Below are positions 26,229 through 38,663 of a stretch of 64,000 nucleotides of DNA, piece by piece; the stretch's first letter is position 1, and each line of letters opens with the position of its first letter. The notes under the pieces are model-generated. The model was not told the DNA's origin. It was given only the letters and a program-made list of their open reading frames with translations, and did not search any database. The DNA is from Torymus aiolomorphi (lineage: Eukaryota; Arthropoda; Insecta; Hymenoptera; Torymidae): contig CM070875.1 in assembly GCA_036365515.1 (NCBI GenBank), positions 7,406,501 through 7,470,500 of the forward strand, given 5' to 3'. The position numbers and the translations under genes are program-made.

Positions 26229-27370
26229 CCTGGATCTCAGCTTCTAGTCGGTCGATTTTGACCGGACAGGTCTCATTTTTTTTGTTTTTTTTTGCGTGAT
26301 GGCGGGTCAAAAATCCGTTTTTTGATTGGGGCGATGCGTTTTTGTTTTTTTCCAAATTTTCGATTTTCTCAAAACTGTTTTTTGATTTTTTTTAATGATA
26401 GGATCGAGTTATTCGAATCTGATGGATAGGGTTCGAAAGAGAATTAAAATACCTATAATTTCTAAAAAAAAAAAGTTTCTAGCTATCACGGTTCTTTTGT
26501 TATTAACAAAAACGTGTTTTTTTTTAGAAGCTTATAACTCCTAAACTTAACGGTCAATTTTTTTGAGAAAAATCATGATAATACAGAATATAAATAGCTA
26601 TAATCTGTTAAAATTTGAATACATTCTGTAGGCTAGATTTTGAGTAAAAAATTGAAAAATGAAAAAAATCAGTTTTGTATGTCCAACGATTACAAGAGTA
26701 AAATTGACTTGACGGCTTCAAAATTCCTTTTAGAGGTAGATTTTTTATAGTTCTCGGTCGAGTTCTTTGGGCAAAATGATTGGTCCATAAATTTAAGAGA
26801 TATTTGAGGTTAAAAATTTTTTGACATTTTTTTAAAATCGTAATTTCTCGAGAACGGCTATATGTATCTGAATGGGGTGGATGGCATTCGAAAGAGAATT
26901 AAAATACCTATATTTCTAAAAAAATTAATTTTCTATCTATCACGGTTATTTAGTTATCATCAAAAACAAAAACGTGTTTTTTTTTTAAAACTCATAACTC
27001 CACTACCGCTACCTACCCATACGATATCTACCGCTAGGTGGTGTGGAATGAGGAAACGTCATTGAGTAGGCATACGATGATTTTTTTTTAATTTTTAAAA
27101 AACCAACCAACAAAATGAATTAAAATGTTTAAAAATTATATCTATTATAATCTATTATAATTATGAATTATGCATTATGAATGCATTATATTCTACATTT
27201 TATAATTTATTTGTGAGTTATGAACTTTTTTAAAAAAACACGTTTTTGTTAATAACAAAAGAACAATGATAGCTATACATTTTTTTTCTTAAAAAATATG
27301 AATTATGAAATATAAAAAACACGTTTTTGTTAATAACAAAACAACCGTGATAGCTATTTGTTTTATTTTA
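26052..27370 (-). mobile_element. HINE-like element inserted in the DDE-like gene
   Basis: On the minus strand it runs from the A/T-rich end after the STEN codons, through several TAGCTATCACGG / AACAAAAACGTG repeats and a TG tract (26,178-26,224), to the terminal stem-loop GCTTCCTCTAGGAGGAAGC plus AAAA. Removing it rejoins the coding frame at the CMLHK codons, so both borders are fixed to within a few bases. Same family as 31,459-33,628. Confidence 0.75.
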
Positions 27371-27789
27371 TTTTCAGTTGAGCAGACAGACTGAGCCATT
27401 ATTTCCCTATAAGATAATGAGTTGTCGATAGCTTTTAATTTTAATTTTACATTTTGGTGCTGAGTACAGACATATACTGTATGTATACCAGGTCCACCAG
27501 CTAAGACACATTCTGTAGGTCTTAAGTTTGCAAAATAAGAAAAACTGGGAACCGCTTCATTTACAGTACCATGACCATCAACCCATTTTTTATATAATGT
27601 TTTCAAATCATATAATAATAACATTTTCTGGCGCATTTCCTTTGTATTAGTTTCAGAATTATAAACACTTAGGCATTCTTTCGTACCAGCACATATTCTA
27701 CTATTCTCCCTATAATATTGCTGAATGGCTTCTTTAATTTCATCAGAATGGCTAGTATATATTTTTCTTGGTGCATTTGCCAGAATACC

Positions 27790-28740
27790 TATATAAATAA
27801 AATCATGTTAAAAGTCATACAGATGTATGTTAAAATTATCATACTTTAGTCATTAATTTATACTTCCATGGAAATTATAAGATGATTTTTTACTTTTAGA
27901 AAATATGAGAATACGTTTAAAATATCTCAAAAACTACAGAAAAATTTTTTTTTAATAGTATATTGTGTACCAAGGGCGTCAAGTGGGCCTTTTTAACTAA
28001 TAATTAAGTAATGTTTTGTTATAGGTCCTCAATGAGAATCATATAGATTGATCGTATGCAAAGGTACACGCTAGTATCTTTCACTATATTAATACAAAAT
28101 TGTAATATATTATTCTAGTGAGATTATGATAGTCATGTAAAAACTGTTTTGATCCACACATATATAGCTAATGTGAAATAATAGTATAATCTTCCAAGAA
28201 ATAAAAAAATACTTTGGTTGGTTAAAATTTTAATTTTAGTAAAAAACACTATTTTAAATAATATCTAAATCAGTAATATAGTGAAACAATTATATTACAT
28301 AAAGATTTTCAGGTCAGTAGTAAACAGGACAAAAAACTTACACGGTCATTATAATACAACATTATAGTATTAGCATCTGTCATTTGTATGTCAGATTTAT
28401 GTATACAAAGTATATGTACACATATAATGGAATATAATTTCTCTAGTCAGATGTGAAAGCAAAACTGCAAACATTACAACGAGGTATTTTGAAACTTATT
28501 ACTTGAATCAATGTACTTTACATCCCAGGCGGAAACAAAACTTTGCAAATAATTATTAATAACAATGTACAATTTTTTATAATTTAGAAAAAAAGTTTAT
28601 AACTTGACGTAAGCTCAGCATCGGAGAGCATGAGGATTAAAAAGGAAAGGAAAGGCGACTTAATAAAAATAAAACGATAATTAAAATGATAAAGAATAGA
28701 TAAAACTTTTAAACGGTAGAGCGGTAAAAAAAATAAGACA
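27790..28740. other. AT-rich sequence upstream of the DDE-like exon
   Basis: No recognisable gene. If the DDE-like gene is complete, its 5' exon should lie in or beyond this stretch, but no convincing exon is seen. Confidence 0.3.
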
Positions 28741-28769
28741 ACAAAAAAGAATTAAGATAAAAGAAAATA

Positions 28770-29460
28770 TTGAACCGTGATACGCGGTCGAGGTAGATGC
28801 GCGGGTCGACTCGTGCGAGGTCCTCGTGGTGTGAGAGTCCCTCGCCCTTTCCCCGTTGACTCCGAAACGTATTTCGGAGTTGTCCCTGTATGCCCTGATG
28901 CGGACGAAGTCCGCGCTAGGCTAGAGAGCGGGGGACTCCTTATGCCAAGAGCGACGAAGTCGCTGGCGGCGGGAGTCAGGTGAGGTCCTCTCTGAGGGAG
29001 AGACCTGGCAGGGGCTTTTGGCCAGGAGGTCCGTCTCCGGCGTCGCGCAGAGAACGAGTGTTGCTCCGAAATTTCGGATTGAACAAAATACCTCGGTGCG
29101 GTTAGGGAGCGAGTGACGGTGCTCGCTGATTGGCTGCCGCCGGGCGGCGTAAAAGATGTGCAGAGCGGCTGCAGCTTGGGCCGCGCTCGCGGGCCGCGCG
29201 GTCCCCACCCCCGCTTAGAGGGTGCGGCCGGTCGGCCAAGTCGTGACGCGAGCTTCTCCGAAGCTCGCGGAGCTGATCGATACTCGACGTTCGGGAAAAA
29301 AGTCGAGCGTAAAAAAAAAAAAAAGAAGAAAAAGAAAGTAAGTCCGCGATTATCGCGGACGTCAATTCCCCCCATGGAATTCGCGACTTTTTCCCTGGGG
29401 CGGAAATTAATGAAAAGAAAAGCACGATTTATAAAAGTACTAAAAGTAACCGACTTGAAC
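28770..29460. promoter_or_regulatory. CpG-rich island with many short inverted repeats
   Basis: About 690 bp of high-GC, CpG-dense DNA in an AT-rich setting. It holds an inverted CCAAT box (TGATTGGCTG near 29,127) and many short stems such as GGACGAAGTCC, AGCGACGAAGTCGCT, CCGAAATTTCGG and CTCCGAAACGTATTTCGGAG. Frames through it on both strands are long only because of the GC content and have no recognisable domain. It may be a CpG-island promoter or the solo LTR of a GC-rich retrotransposon; I could not find clear TG...CA ends. Confidence 0.45.
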
Positions 29461-29885
29461 TTAAAACGTACTCGCGACACGTTGCTCTACCGATAAAAGA
29501 AAGTTATAAATTTATTCAATAAAATTCCTTAAAACTATTTACAAGATTATGTTTAATGTAATTGTTGGCTCTACGAAATATTAATCTTGAGTAAAGAAAA
29601 GTGTTTGTGTATATGTTGTTTGTGTAGTGTGTATTTTTATTCTTGACAACGTCGGTTTTCTGCGAAAATAAAGGAAAGAAAGAAAATGAATTTAATTAAA
29701 ATAATTTTCATTTGTCAGTCTTTTAATAGTTATTTTCACTTCGGTTAACGCGCATCTTTGCAGACGTCTAGCGCAAGTCGCACCTTAGCTTCGCGTGTCC
29801 ACTGTAATGTCACATGTCCATCGTAATCACTTTTCTTCACAATCATGCACAGTAAATTTCGCCACGGTGCCTCGGACGATGTAGC

Positions 29886-29906
29886 GGGGGGGGGGGGGGG
29901 GGGGGG
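29886..29906. repeat. Run of 21 G
   Basis: Uninterrupted homopolymer directly before the CCGA-type interspersed repeat. Length is probably unstable and prone to sequencing error. Confidence 0.9.
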
Positions 29907-29912
29907 TAGATA

Positions 29913-30290
29913 TCCCGATAGGGGAAATCACAGACAGGGAAAATCCCGATAGGTGATTTTAGCGACAGGTATATTTTGAGATAGTAAGTTCAGCCGATCA
30001 AGGAAAATCTCAATAAGCAATATTACCGACAATTAAATCTTCAGAAAGAATTTTCACCGAGCGGGGAAAACGACGAAAGTATAATTATAGAAAGGGAATA
30101 TGCCGAAAATGTTTTTAACGAATACCCAAAATATCGAAAGTGAAATTTCAGAAATGAAAATTATCGAAATGAAAAATACCGACGATGATAACATCCATGG
30201 GGAAAATGCCGAAACTTAGTTTCCATAATAGGTATAATGCCGAAATTCAATTCCCATACAGGCGAAAATACCAAAATCTTATAATATAAA
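29913..30290. repeat. Degenerate CCGAYA/CCGAAA repeat block, copy 1
   Basis: Words of the type AATNCCGA(T/A)A(G)GGAAA recur every 15-20 bp or so (CCCGATAGG, AGCGACAGG, ACCGACAA, GCCGAAAAT, TACCGACG and others). The same kind of block occurs at 36,660-36,905 and 38,885-39,130. Confidence 0.6.
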
Positions 30291-30431
30291 ATATAAGTAT
30301 CTCATACTCGAAAAAACACTGTAAAATCTCGTAAAAATACGTTGAATATTAACAATAATTCAGTCGGTATGTCAGTGAACTGAAAAGAAAAAATTTGCGT
30401 TATTGAAATTTAAGTATACATCTTGAAATTC

Positions 30432-33400
30432 GCCGAATATAAAAAATATCTTTTTTGTTTTTCTATTTATGTATCCTATACAAAAAATTAATTATTGTTA
30501 TAAAAAATTTTAAAGAAATACATTAGTTTGCGAAAGAAAAGTATGTATTGGCAATATCTAATAAATATTTGTTTTGAAACAGGTATTTAATTACTATCCT
30601 GCTCGACTTAGTGGTTTAAAGTTAATCCATTATTGTAACAATCATACAAATATAATAACTAAGTTATACTTCTTAACAAAAGATAACGAATCGTTTTGAA
30701 ATTTAACAGAGAGGTAGTTTTTTTCATATTTAAGAATCGATATTTTTATGAAATATTTTTATGAAATTTTTACGAAATTCATATTTTGAAAGTCAATTAT
30801 TATCGTTGCCCTAGTACACGTTGCCGCGGGACTCAATCTGAAATTACTTTCTCGGGGATATGCCAGTAAACAATAATTATTTTATTTATATATGATGTAC
30901 AAATTAAATAGAACTATTGCATATTTTGCTCTAAAACTTTATATGTGTGTTTTGGGGCTAATTTGGAATAAGTTAAAGAATTTTGACCAACATAACCTCT
31001 TGAAATTTTAACACAATGTTGTACTCGATAAGTGTAATAAGTGGTAAAAATTTTGAGTCCATCAATCGAATATTCTTTTTAAAAATGCCAATATAAGAAA
31101 TTTATAAAAAAATTTTAACCTCAAATATCTTTGATCACAACGGTCAGATTTTTTTCGGCAAAGAACTGAATCCTTAGATATAAAAAAGCTAATTCTTTGC
31201 CAAATTTCAAAATGATTCATTGACTTTTACTCCTGATATCGTTAACGAAAGAAAACGCACTTGTTTTCAAAAATAATTTTTTTCTCGTAAATAAATCAAC
31301 ATAACCTCTTGAAATGTTAACACAATGTTGTACTCGATAAGTGTAATAAGTGGTAAAAATTTTGAGTGGAAAAATTTTTTGAGATATTAATTCAAGAAAT
31401 ATAAACCATATTTTCATTAATAACAAATGACAGGCTAGAGATAATTTAAATAAAAAAACCGCTGCCAATTCATTGGCACTTAGCTTTCTCAAACTAATTT
31501 ATCAATTCCTTTTTTTATACTTCTATAAAATAATTTTTCTCAAAAACAAATGAAGAAAATGTATTGAAATTTTAACCAAATATAGTTTTTAATAAGTGTA
31601 ATAAGTGTAATAAGTGGAAAATATTTCAAAATAATTAGTTCTTTAAGAAATAACAAAGATCTGTATTATTTTAATAAATTGTTTATTTTCATAATCTTAT
31701 CTGCTTTCACAATGATTGAAAACTCGCTGTAGGGGTATATTTTTAATTTTATTTAAATAATACCGTCTTTAGTTATTCATAAAAAAATACATGTTTTTTG
31801 ATTGATAGACAATTTCATTAACCTACCTTCATTATACCTCGTTGCAATATTTTTAAATAATGAACCTAATAGCTTATTAAATTAGAAAAAGCAAGTAAAC
31901 AACACGCGTGCGTATCGCGCGTCATTTCCACTTTTTAGTAACATATACATAAAGCCGTTTTCGAAAAATTTCGATATGAAAAGATGGCTAAAACAGTTTT
32001 AGCCTAAAATATCTCTCAAATTCATAAACGAATTCTTTTATTACCATAAGAACTAATATAATAAATAATATATACAAACTCAACATATCTACAAAATTTC
32101 AAAGAAATTAAAACAATTTTACTCTAGTTATTGTGCAACCGAGAAAGCCATTTTCAGAAATACCATAATGTTAAATATCAAATATTTTAAAAAGTAGCCA
32201 TATAATCTTAATCACAGTAAAATAATTTGGAGGTAATATTAATTATGAAAAGGGTTTTTATATATCGTGAATTGAATGTGTATTAGTTGCGTTCCAAGTA
32301 GGTAGGTTATTTTGTATTATTTATATCTTAACATAAATACTTTTGTGTTGACACATTATTAATTGCATCTAATAAATGATTTAAAGAAGCGATTAAGTCA
32401 ATTTTACTTCCAAAATCGCCAGACATACAAAGCTCAATTTTTTTCATTTATTAATTTTACTAAAAATATTTTAACCTCAAATATCTGAAATTTATGGACC
32501 AATCATTTTGCCCCAAGAAATCGACATAAAAATCTAAAAAATACACCTCTACAAGAAATTTTGAAGCGAATAAGTCAATTTTATTCCAGCAATCGTTGCA
32601 CATACAAAACTCATTTTTTTTTATTTTTTCATTTTTCAATGCTTACGTTTTTTTTTATAATAACAGAACACCCTATAAAAGAAAATTTTTTTTTTAGGAA
32701 ATATAGCTATTTTAATTCTATTTCGAATGCTGCCCATTCCCTTCGAATACATAAAGCTATTCTCGAAAATTACGATTTGAAAAAAGGTTAAAAATATTTT
32801 AACTTCAAATATCTCTTAAATCTATGGACCAATCATTTTGCCCAAATAACTCGATCGAAAACTATACAAAATCCACCTCTACGAGGAATTTTGAAGCGAT
32901 TAAGTCAATTTTTACTCCCGCAATGGTTAGACATACTAAACTCATTTTTTTCATTTTTCTATGTTTACGTTTTTATTAATAACAAATAACAGGTTTACTC
33001 CATAAAACGTGTGACATAGAGAACACATTTTTTCCATTTTTTAATTTTTTTCTCAAAAACTAACCAACAGAATGGATTAAAATTTTCACAGATTATAGCA
33101 ATTTATATTCTGCATTATCGTGAATTTTCTCCAAAAAATTGACCGTTTACTTTAGGAGTTATTAGCTTTTAAAAAAAAAACACGTTTTTGTTAATAACAA
33201 GAGGACCGTGATAGCTAGATAATTTTTTTTTTTGAAATTATAGGTTTTTTTATGCTCTTTCGAATGCGACCCATCTGATTCAAAAATTTAAATCCGATCA
33301 TTAAAAAAAATCAAAAATAAATTTTTCGAAAATCAAAAATTTGAAATAAAACAAAAACGAATCAGTAAATCATCAAAAATTATTTTCTTCCCGAATTCGG

Positions 33401-34042
33401 AATAAAATAACAAAAAAAATGAGAACCTGATGGTTAAAATCGACCGCGTAGATCCGGAGATAAAGCGGTATACATACACACACACGCACACACACACCCA
33501 CACATCCATACAGACATTTTCTAAAATCATGTGAAACAAACTTCTAACACCTCTAATGATGTTTATAGAGAGTTTTAATGAAGTTGAAAAATTTACTATT
33601 ACAAAGCTTCCTCTAGGAGGAAGCAAAAGAAATTGTAGGTAATTTAAAGACCTTTTAATAAAAATTTAGTTTATTAAGTAATACTGGTTAAAACAAATTA
33701 AAAAATCAAAAAAACGAAAAATTCAAAATCATTTTTTGGTTATAAAAAAAGAGAATCGGTAAAATCAAAAAGTAATGTATGCTCTCTCTATTCTCTTCCG
33801 AAACGAAGAGAATAAGCCTTTTCCGATACAAATCGGTCGATCAGTTCAAAAGTTCTCGCCTGTATACACAGAAACACACACACACACACGCACGCGCACG
33901 CACGCATGCACACACACGACACGAACATTTTTTATCAAAAACAACGGATTTTAGCGCCAAAAGTCTTAAAACATGTTCTTGAACATTTTTGGTTCAAAAA
34001 TTTTTTTCACCGTTATAAAGCTTCCAATTTGAGGAAGCAAAA
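30432..34042 (+). mobile_element. HINE-like element, copy 2, split by copy 3
   Basis: Homologous to 12,245-14,215: the same ATCCTGCTCGACTTAGTGG segment, the 308-bp repeat (two units) and GCTCTCTCTATTCTC before a CA tract. It ends with the stem-loop GCTTCCAATTTGAGGAAGC plus AAAAA. The flanks GATAATTTAAAT and GAAATTGTAGG, contiguous in copy 1, are separated here by 31,459-33,628. The 5' end beyond 30,432 does not match copy 1. Confidence 0.7.
31459..33628 (+). mobile_element. HINE-like element, copy 3, complete
   Basis: Precisely bounded by comparison with copy 1. Starts CCGCTGCCAATTCATTGGCA after an A run and ends GCTTCCTCTAGGAGGAAGC plus AAAA. Just inside the 5' end is GCTTTCTC, inverted relative to the 3' stem. 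The interior has several AACAAAAACGTG units and a CA tract (33,475-33,501). No open frame of note. Confidence 0.75.
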
Positions 34043-34045
34043 ATA

Positions 34046-35515
34046 TACATAAAGCATTGGCTAGCCAAATAAATAAAATTGCGCAACTAAAAAACAAATT
34101 ATGCATTGGGTTGTATTCGATACTAGTGATATTGAGGATATTTAGTATCTACACAAAGCACCTACACAGGACTTTTTTAGCACGGCTAAGTTCTACACAA
34201 ATAATATTAAGAAAAAATGTACACATATATAGTCTACACTGAGATAGATTACACGATTAAACTGTACATCATGTGTAGATCATATTAATGTAGATTTTAA
34301 CTGTGCACAATTTATCTCGATAAATAGTTTGGGTGCCGAAATTCTCTGTGTAGAATTTATTTGTGTAGCATTTTAGAAAATACTTGTGTACGATATCGCC
34401 GCAAGTCGTCGATTAAATTTACATACTTAATTATAGGTAATTTTTAATCAATTACATAAAATTTGATCTCAATTGAGGGCCCCGAAAAGGAACATCCCGA
34501 GATTTTGCAGAAAATGTATCGAATTTGAAAATTGAGCAAATCGCGATTTTTAAAAAACAGGCATGTAAAGAATTGAAATGCGCATTTTTATGTGAAGAAA
34601 TCAAATTTTCATCTTTATTAGTTTTATTAAAAATCCCAATAAACTGTTTTTTTTTTTTGTGGAAAAAAAAGTTTAATATAATTTTCTGTTCAACTCGCCA
34701 GAACTTCGTTCAGATCAAATATTTCATTCAGAAATTTTTACCCAATAAATTTTGCAGTATTATAGGAATATTATAATCCATAGCGCAATAATAGATATTG
34801 TTATTGAACCAAACAGCGAATTTTATAACAATTTTTTTCGCTATTTTAAACCTGCATTTTCAAATGCAAAAGTTGTGTAACGAATTTTCGAATTTTGCTC
34901 CATGTATTGTTGCTAAATAGAATTTTTTGTGATTGTTACGATAAATGCTGTAGAAAACCGCGCGCCGCGGTACACTATTACGACAAGCGTACGGCACGAT
35001 CACAAACAATGGTACAAATTTTTAACAACAATACATAGACTACTGAAATTTTCGTGTCGTGCGACCGTCGTAACACATATAGCGTGGCGCGTGGCCTTCA
35101 ACAGCATTTATCGTAACAATCACGAAAAATTCTATTTAGCAACAACTTTTGCATTTGAAAATGCAGGTTTAAAATAGCGAAAGAAATTGTTATAAAATTT
35201 GCTATTTGGTTCAATAACAATCTTTACTATTGCACTATCGTTTATAATATTCCTAATACTACAAAATTTATTGTGTAAAAGGACCCCGCACACAATGTAT
35301 GGGAAAAAATCATTCGGTCAAATTTTGGGGGGTTTTGCCCATGAGAACTTTTGTTCAGGACCTCAAGATCTATCTTCTCCCCAAGTTTGATCCAATTTGA
35401 CCGAATGATTATTTTCCATACATTGTGTGCGGGGTCCTTTTTTGAAGGAAATATTTGATCAGAACGAAGTTCTGGCGAGTTGAACAGAAAATTACATTAA
35501 ACTTTATTTTACTCA
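34046..35515 (+). repeat. Repeat family F, copy C, with most of both arms
   Basis: Arm 34,120-34,930, core inverted repeat 34,930-35,123 (GATAAATGCTGTAG ... CTTCAACAGCATTTATCG), then a partial second arm in reverse to about 35,515. The second arm is split by a small MITE at 35,277-35,442. The leading 75 bp match the lead of copy D, so C and D share a longer unit. Confidence 0.75.
35277..35442. mobile_element. 166-bp MITE inside F copy C
   Basis: Ends GGACCCCGCACACAATGTAT and its reverse complement, with a short interior. Its absence from the matching arm of copy D shows that it is an insertion. Confidence 0.75.
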
Positions 35516-35519
35516 ACAA

Positions 35520-35800
35520 TAACATCCGATTGGGCCGATAAAAATGTGAATTGATAAGTCATATCAAGACCTTTCAGAAAATGGACCTACTTCCCACCGA
35601 TATCCAAATTCGGTGACGAAAAAAAAAATTTCGATTTTTCGATATTTTGCTTTATTTTTTTTACCCGACTTAATATTATCCGATCAACTATATAATTGAA
35701 CTTGCACAACTCCAAATAAGCTTTAAATACGTGCCAAAAATAAACTTGATATCTCTGACCAGTTTCAAGTTATGCTGCAGACAAATTTATAACACACACA

Positions 35801-35839
<39 letters not shown>

Positions 35840-36035
35840 ACAGACCCCCCCCTCCACACACACACATACACACAGACACACACACAGACACCAGCACACA
35901 CACAGATACATATGCACAGAAATCTTCAAGAAAACGCATATTTCGACTCAGGGATCTCAGAAATATAAAAAATCATCGAAATCTCGGGGTCGAAAAATTT
36001 GACCGTTAATAAGCTTTCTCTTTGAGAAAGCAAAA
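35520..36035 (+). repeat. 3' part of a HINE-like element with long CA tract
   Basis: A CA-rich tract at 35,792-35,910 is followed by GCTTTCTCTTTGAGAAAGC and AAAAAA. The stem-loop is a sequence variant of GCTTCCTC/GAGGAAGC. No 5' palindrome was found nearby. Confidence 0.5.
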
Positions 36036-36234
36036 AATCTTAACTGTTAACGAACGGACGATTGGATGTGGATAAATGGAATGGTCATTTATAGTTAGAT
36101 GATTTCGTTAAGAATTAAGTTAGATTTGTTTACTCAAACGATTCGTGACTTAACTGTTAACGAATTTGTCTAATTTTAAATGAACATTCCATTTGTCCAT
36201 ATCAAAACGTCCGTTCATTAACAGTTAAGATTTT
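36036..36234. mobile_element. 200-bp palindromic MITE
   Basis: Left arm AATCTTAACTGTTAACGAAC, and the right arm is its near reverse complement. Two further internal copies of TTAACTGTTAACGAA. It directly follows the A-rich tail of the preceding hairpin-ended element. Confidence 0.65.
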
Positions 36235-36557
36235 CTTTTCTCTGTGCACCTGCGCAGAGACATATTGCCAACATTTTTAAAGTTGAAACGCAAAATTTAC
36301 AAAACACAAATATCACAATAAAAAAGCTAAGAAACGGTACGTCTAAAACGCTGAATGTACATTTTTTAATAGTACATTTTAGTATCGCAGACATGAGTTA
36401 TAACTAGCATGATTTGGCGCTCGCGGGGGAGGGGGGGGGGTGACGCGAACGTCTCCATAATAGGTATCATTTTACTGATGCCAAGGCCATTTGTAACTTT
36501 ACGCATTTTTATGAAAAAAATCAAGAAAACAATATGTTACAACAAAAGTGAGGAAAG

Positions 36558-36905
36558 AGATATTCTTAAGAATTGAAATCTCGGATTCCCTTGACCATTT
36601 TATAAAAAATGGAAAGTTCTTTTGAACAATTTGAAAATATTTTATGGATAAAATAGATGTATTTTCTAGGGGGGGTTAAGAATTACAATGGTCAGAAATT
36701 CCGATAGCGAAAATCCCGATAGGTAATTTAACCGATAGCTAAATCATCGGAATAAGGTTCTAATCTAATAGGAAAAATTCCTACGAGAAAGTTATAAATG
36801 GTCAATAGTTCCGAAAATAATTTTGACAATGGTTCATGGTAACGAAAATGAAATATCCGAAAGTTCAAATTGTCGAAATAAAAACTATCAACGGTTATAT
36901 CACAG
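36558..36905. repeat. CCGATA repeat block, copy 2
   Basis: Starts AAGAATTGAAATCTCGGATT, as at 38,765. Contains a G run (36,669-36,674) and TTCCGATAGCGAAAATCCCG, ACCGATAGC, TCGGAATAAGG and TTCCGAAAAT. Clearly duplicated at 38,765-39,130. Confidence 0.75.
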
Positions 36906-37078
36906 ATAGGTACACATTCCGAAAATCGGTGGTTAAACAGGCCGAAATTTCGAAAACTAATAAAACACTTCTTAAAACGTATATAAAGATAAACGTTTGC
37001 GCTAGATGCGTTAGTACAATTGATTAATCAAAATATAAGTTGATTAAGTCAATAATCTGATTACCAATAAGCTATAAA

Positions 37079-38103
37079 AACATATACATAAAACATTGGT
37101 GAGTCAAATAAATAAAATTACGCAACTAAAAAACCAATTACGCATTGGGTTGTATTCGATAATATAAGCGATACTGAACACATTTAGTATCTGCACAAAG
37201 CCCCTATACAGAACTTTTATAGCACGGCTAAGTTCTACACAAATAATATTAAGAAAAAATGTACACATATATAGTCTACACTGAGATAGATTACACGATT
37301 AAAATGTACATCATGTGTAGATCATATTAATGTAGATTATAACTGTGCACAATTTATCTCGATAAATTGTTTGTGGGCCGAAATTCTCTGCATAGACTTT
37401 ATTTGTGTAGCATTTTACAAAATACTTGTGTACGATATCGCCGAAACTCGTCAATTAAATTCACATACTTAATTATAGGTAGTTTTTAATCAATACCGCG
37501 ATTTTGCAGAAAAAGTATCAAATTTGAAAATTGAGCAAATCGCGATTTTTAAAGAACAGGCATGTAAAGAATTGAAATGCGTATTTTTATATGAAGAAAT
37601 TAAATTTCCATCTTTATTAGTTTTATTAAAAATCCCAATAAACTATTTTTTTTTTTTGATAAAAAAAGTTTAATGTAATTTTCTGTTCAACTCGCCAGAA
37701 CTTCGTTCTAATCAAATATTTCCTTCAAAACATTTTATACAATAAATTTTGTAGTATTAGGAATATTATAAACCATAGTGCAATAATAGATATTGTTATT
37801 GAACCAAACAGCGAATTTTATAACAATTTTTTTCGCTATTTTAAACCTGCATTTTCAAATGCAAAAGTTGTGTAACGAATTTTCGAATTTTGCTCCATGT
37901 ATTGTTGCTAAATAGAATTTTTCGTGATTGTTACGATAAATACTATTGGAGGCCACGCGCCACGCTATACGTGTTACGACGGTCGCACGACAAGAAAATT
38001 TCAGTAGTCTATGTATTGTTGTTAAAAATTTGTACCATTTTTCGTGATCGTGTCATACGTACGTTGTAATACGTGTACCGTGGCGCGCGGCCTTCAACAG
38101 CAT
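37079..38103 (+). repeat. Repeat family F, copy D
   Basis: Same leader as copy C, the TGTGTAGA-rich arm, then the CG-rich core ending at CTTCAACAGC (38,103), where it is cut. The second arm is missing. Confidence 0.75.
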
Positions 38104-38151
38104 ATGTCTTTTATTCATCTCATTATCGTCTTTTTCGCTCTAAAAGAAAAA

Positions 38152-38650
38152 CCGCTGCCAATTCATTGGCCCCGTGGCTTCCTCAAACTTAATTTGCTGA
38201 TTCCTTTAATTATTAATAACAAAATTTATAATTTTTTCAACAATTTATGATATAATTCTAATTAAATTAATTTATGAATATTAAAAAGTATTAATTTTTT
38301 AAATTATGTATAAAATATGAATAATAATAGGTATGATTTATTTTTTAAATTACGTGTGAAAAACAAATAAAATTCCTAATAACGTTTACTTCAAATTATA
38401 TTTTCTTTGTGAAATTTCACACATACCTATATTGCCTATACCAGCCACAAAATTGTCTATAAATTTCATGTTTATACATAAAGCCGTTCCCGAAAAATTA
38501 TGATTTGAAAAGAGGACTAAAACAGTTTTAGCCTCAAATATCTCCGAAATGCATAAATCAATTCTTTTACCATAAGAACTCGTATAATAAATAATATACA
38601 AACTCTACATCTCTACAAAATTTCAAAGGAATTAAAACAATTTTACTCTA
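38152..38650 (+). repeat. 5' fragment of a HINE-like element
   Basis: Starts CCGCTGCCAATTCATTGGCC, followed by GGCTTCCTCAAAC, and matches 31,459-32,135 in part (AAAACAGTTTTAGCCTCAAATATC). Truncated at the short repeat array that follows. Confidence 0.6.
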
Positions 38651-38663
38651 GTTCGTCGTGCGG

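Larger units (their letters stand above)
24633..27788 (-). pseudogene. Spliced DDE-type transposase-like gene, broken by a HINE-like insertion
   Basis: Fragments in the same order and strand. Frame 27,788-27,371 enters from an acceptor (TTATATAG|GTATTC) and includes LRPTECVLAGG and VCTQHQNVKL. Frame 26,051-25,447 has KCSDCPGEAHIHQY, LMDFSENYAFL and YFSDGAPTQYKNK. After a 592-bp GT-AG intron, exon 24,854 to about 24,633 has KNDFGI, FFATNHGKNPCDGIG and AAVKRKVRRASL. The intron junction is in phase. I recall this arrangement (CVLAG / DFSENY / SDGAxxQYKN / FxATxHGKxxCDGxG) from many insect and fish mobile-element proteins. The Asp of DFSENY and of FSDGA look like DDE catalytic residues, but I cannot name the superfamily. 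The coding exon is split after STEN by 1.3 kb of HINE-like DNA. The 5' and 3' ends are not found. Confidence 0.7.

Noticed and set aside
28752..29496. 242-codon and overlapping frames on both strands
   Set aside because: High GC lowers stop frequency; no domain and all six frames behave alike.
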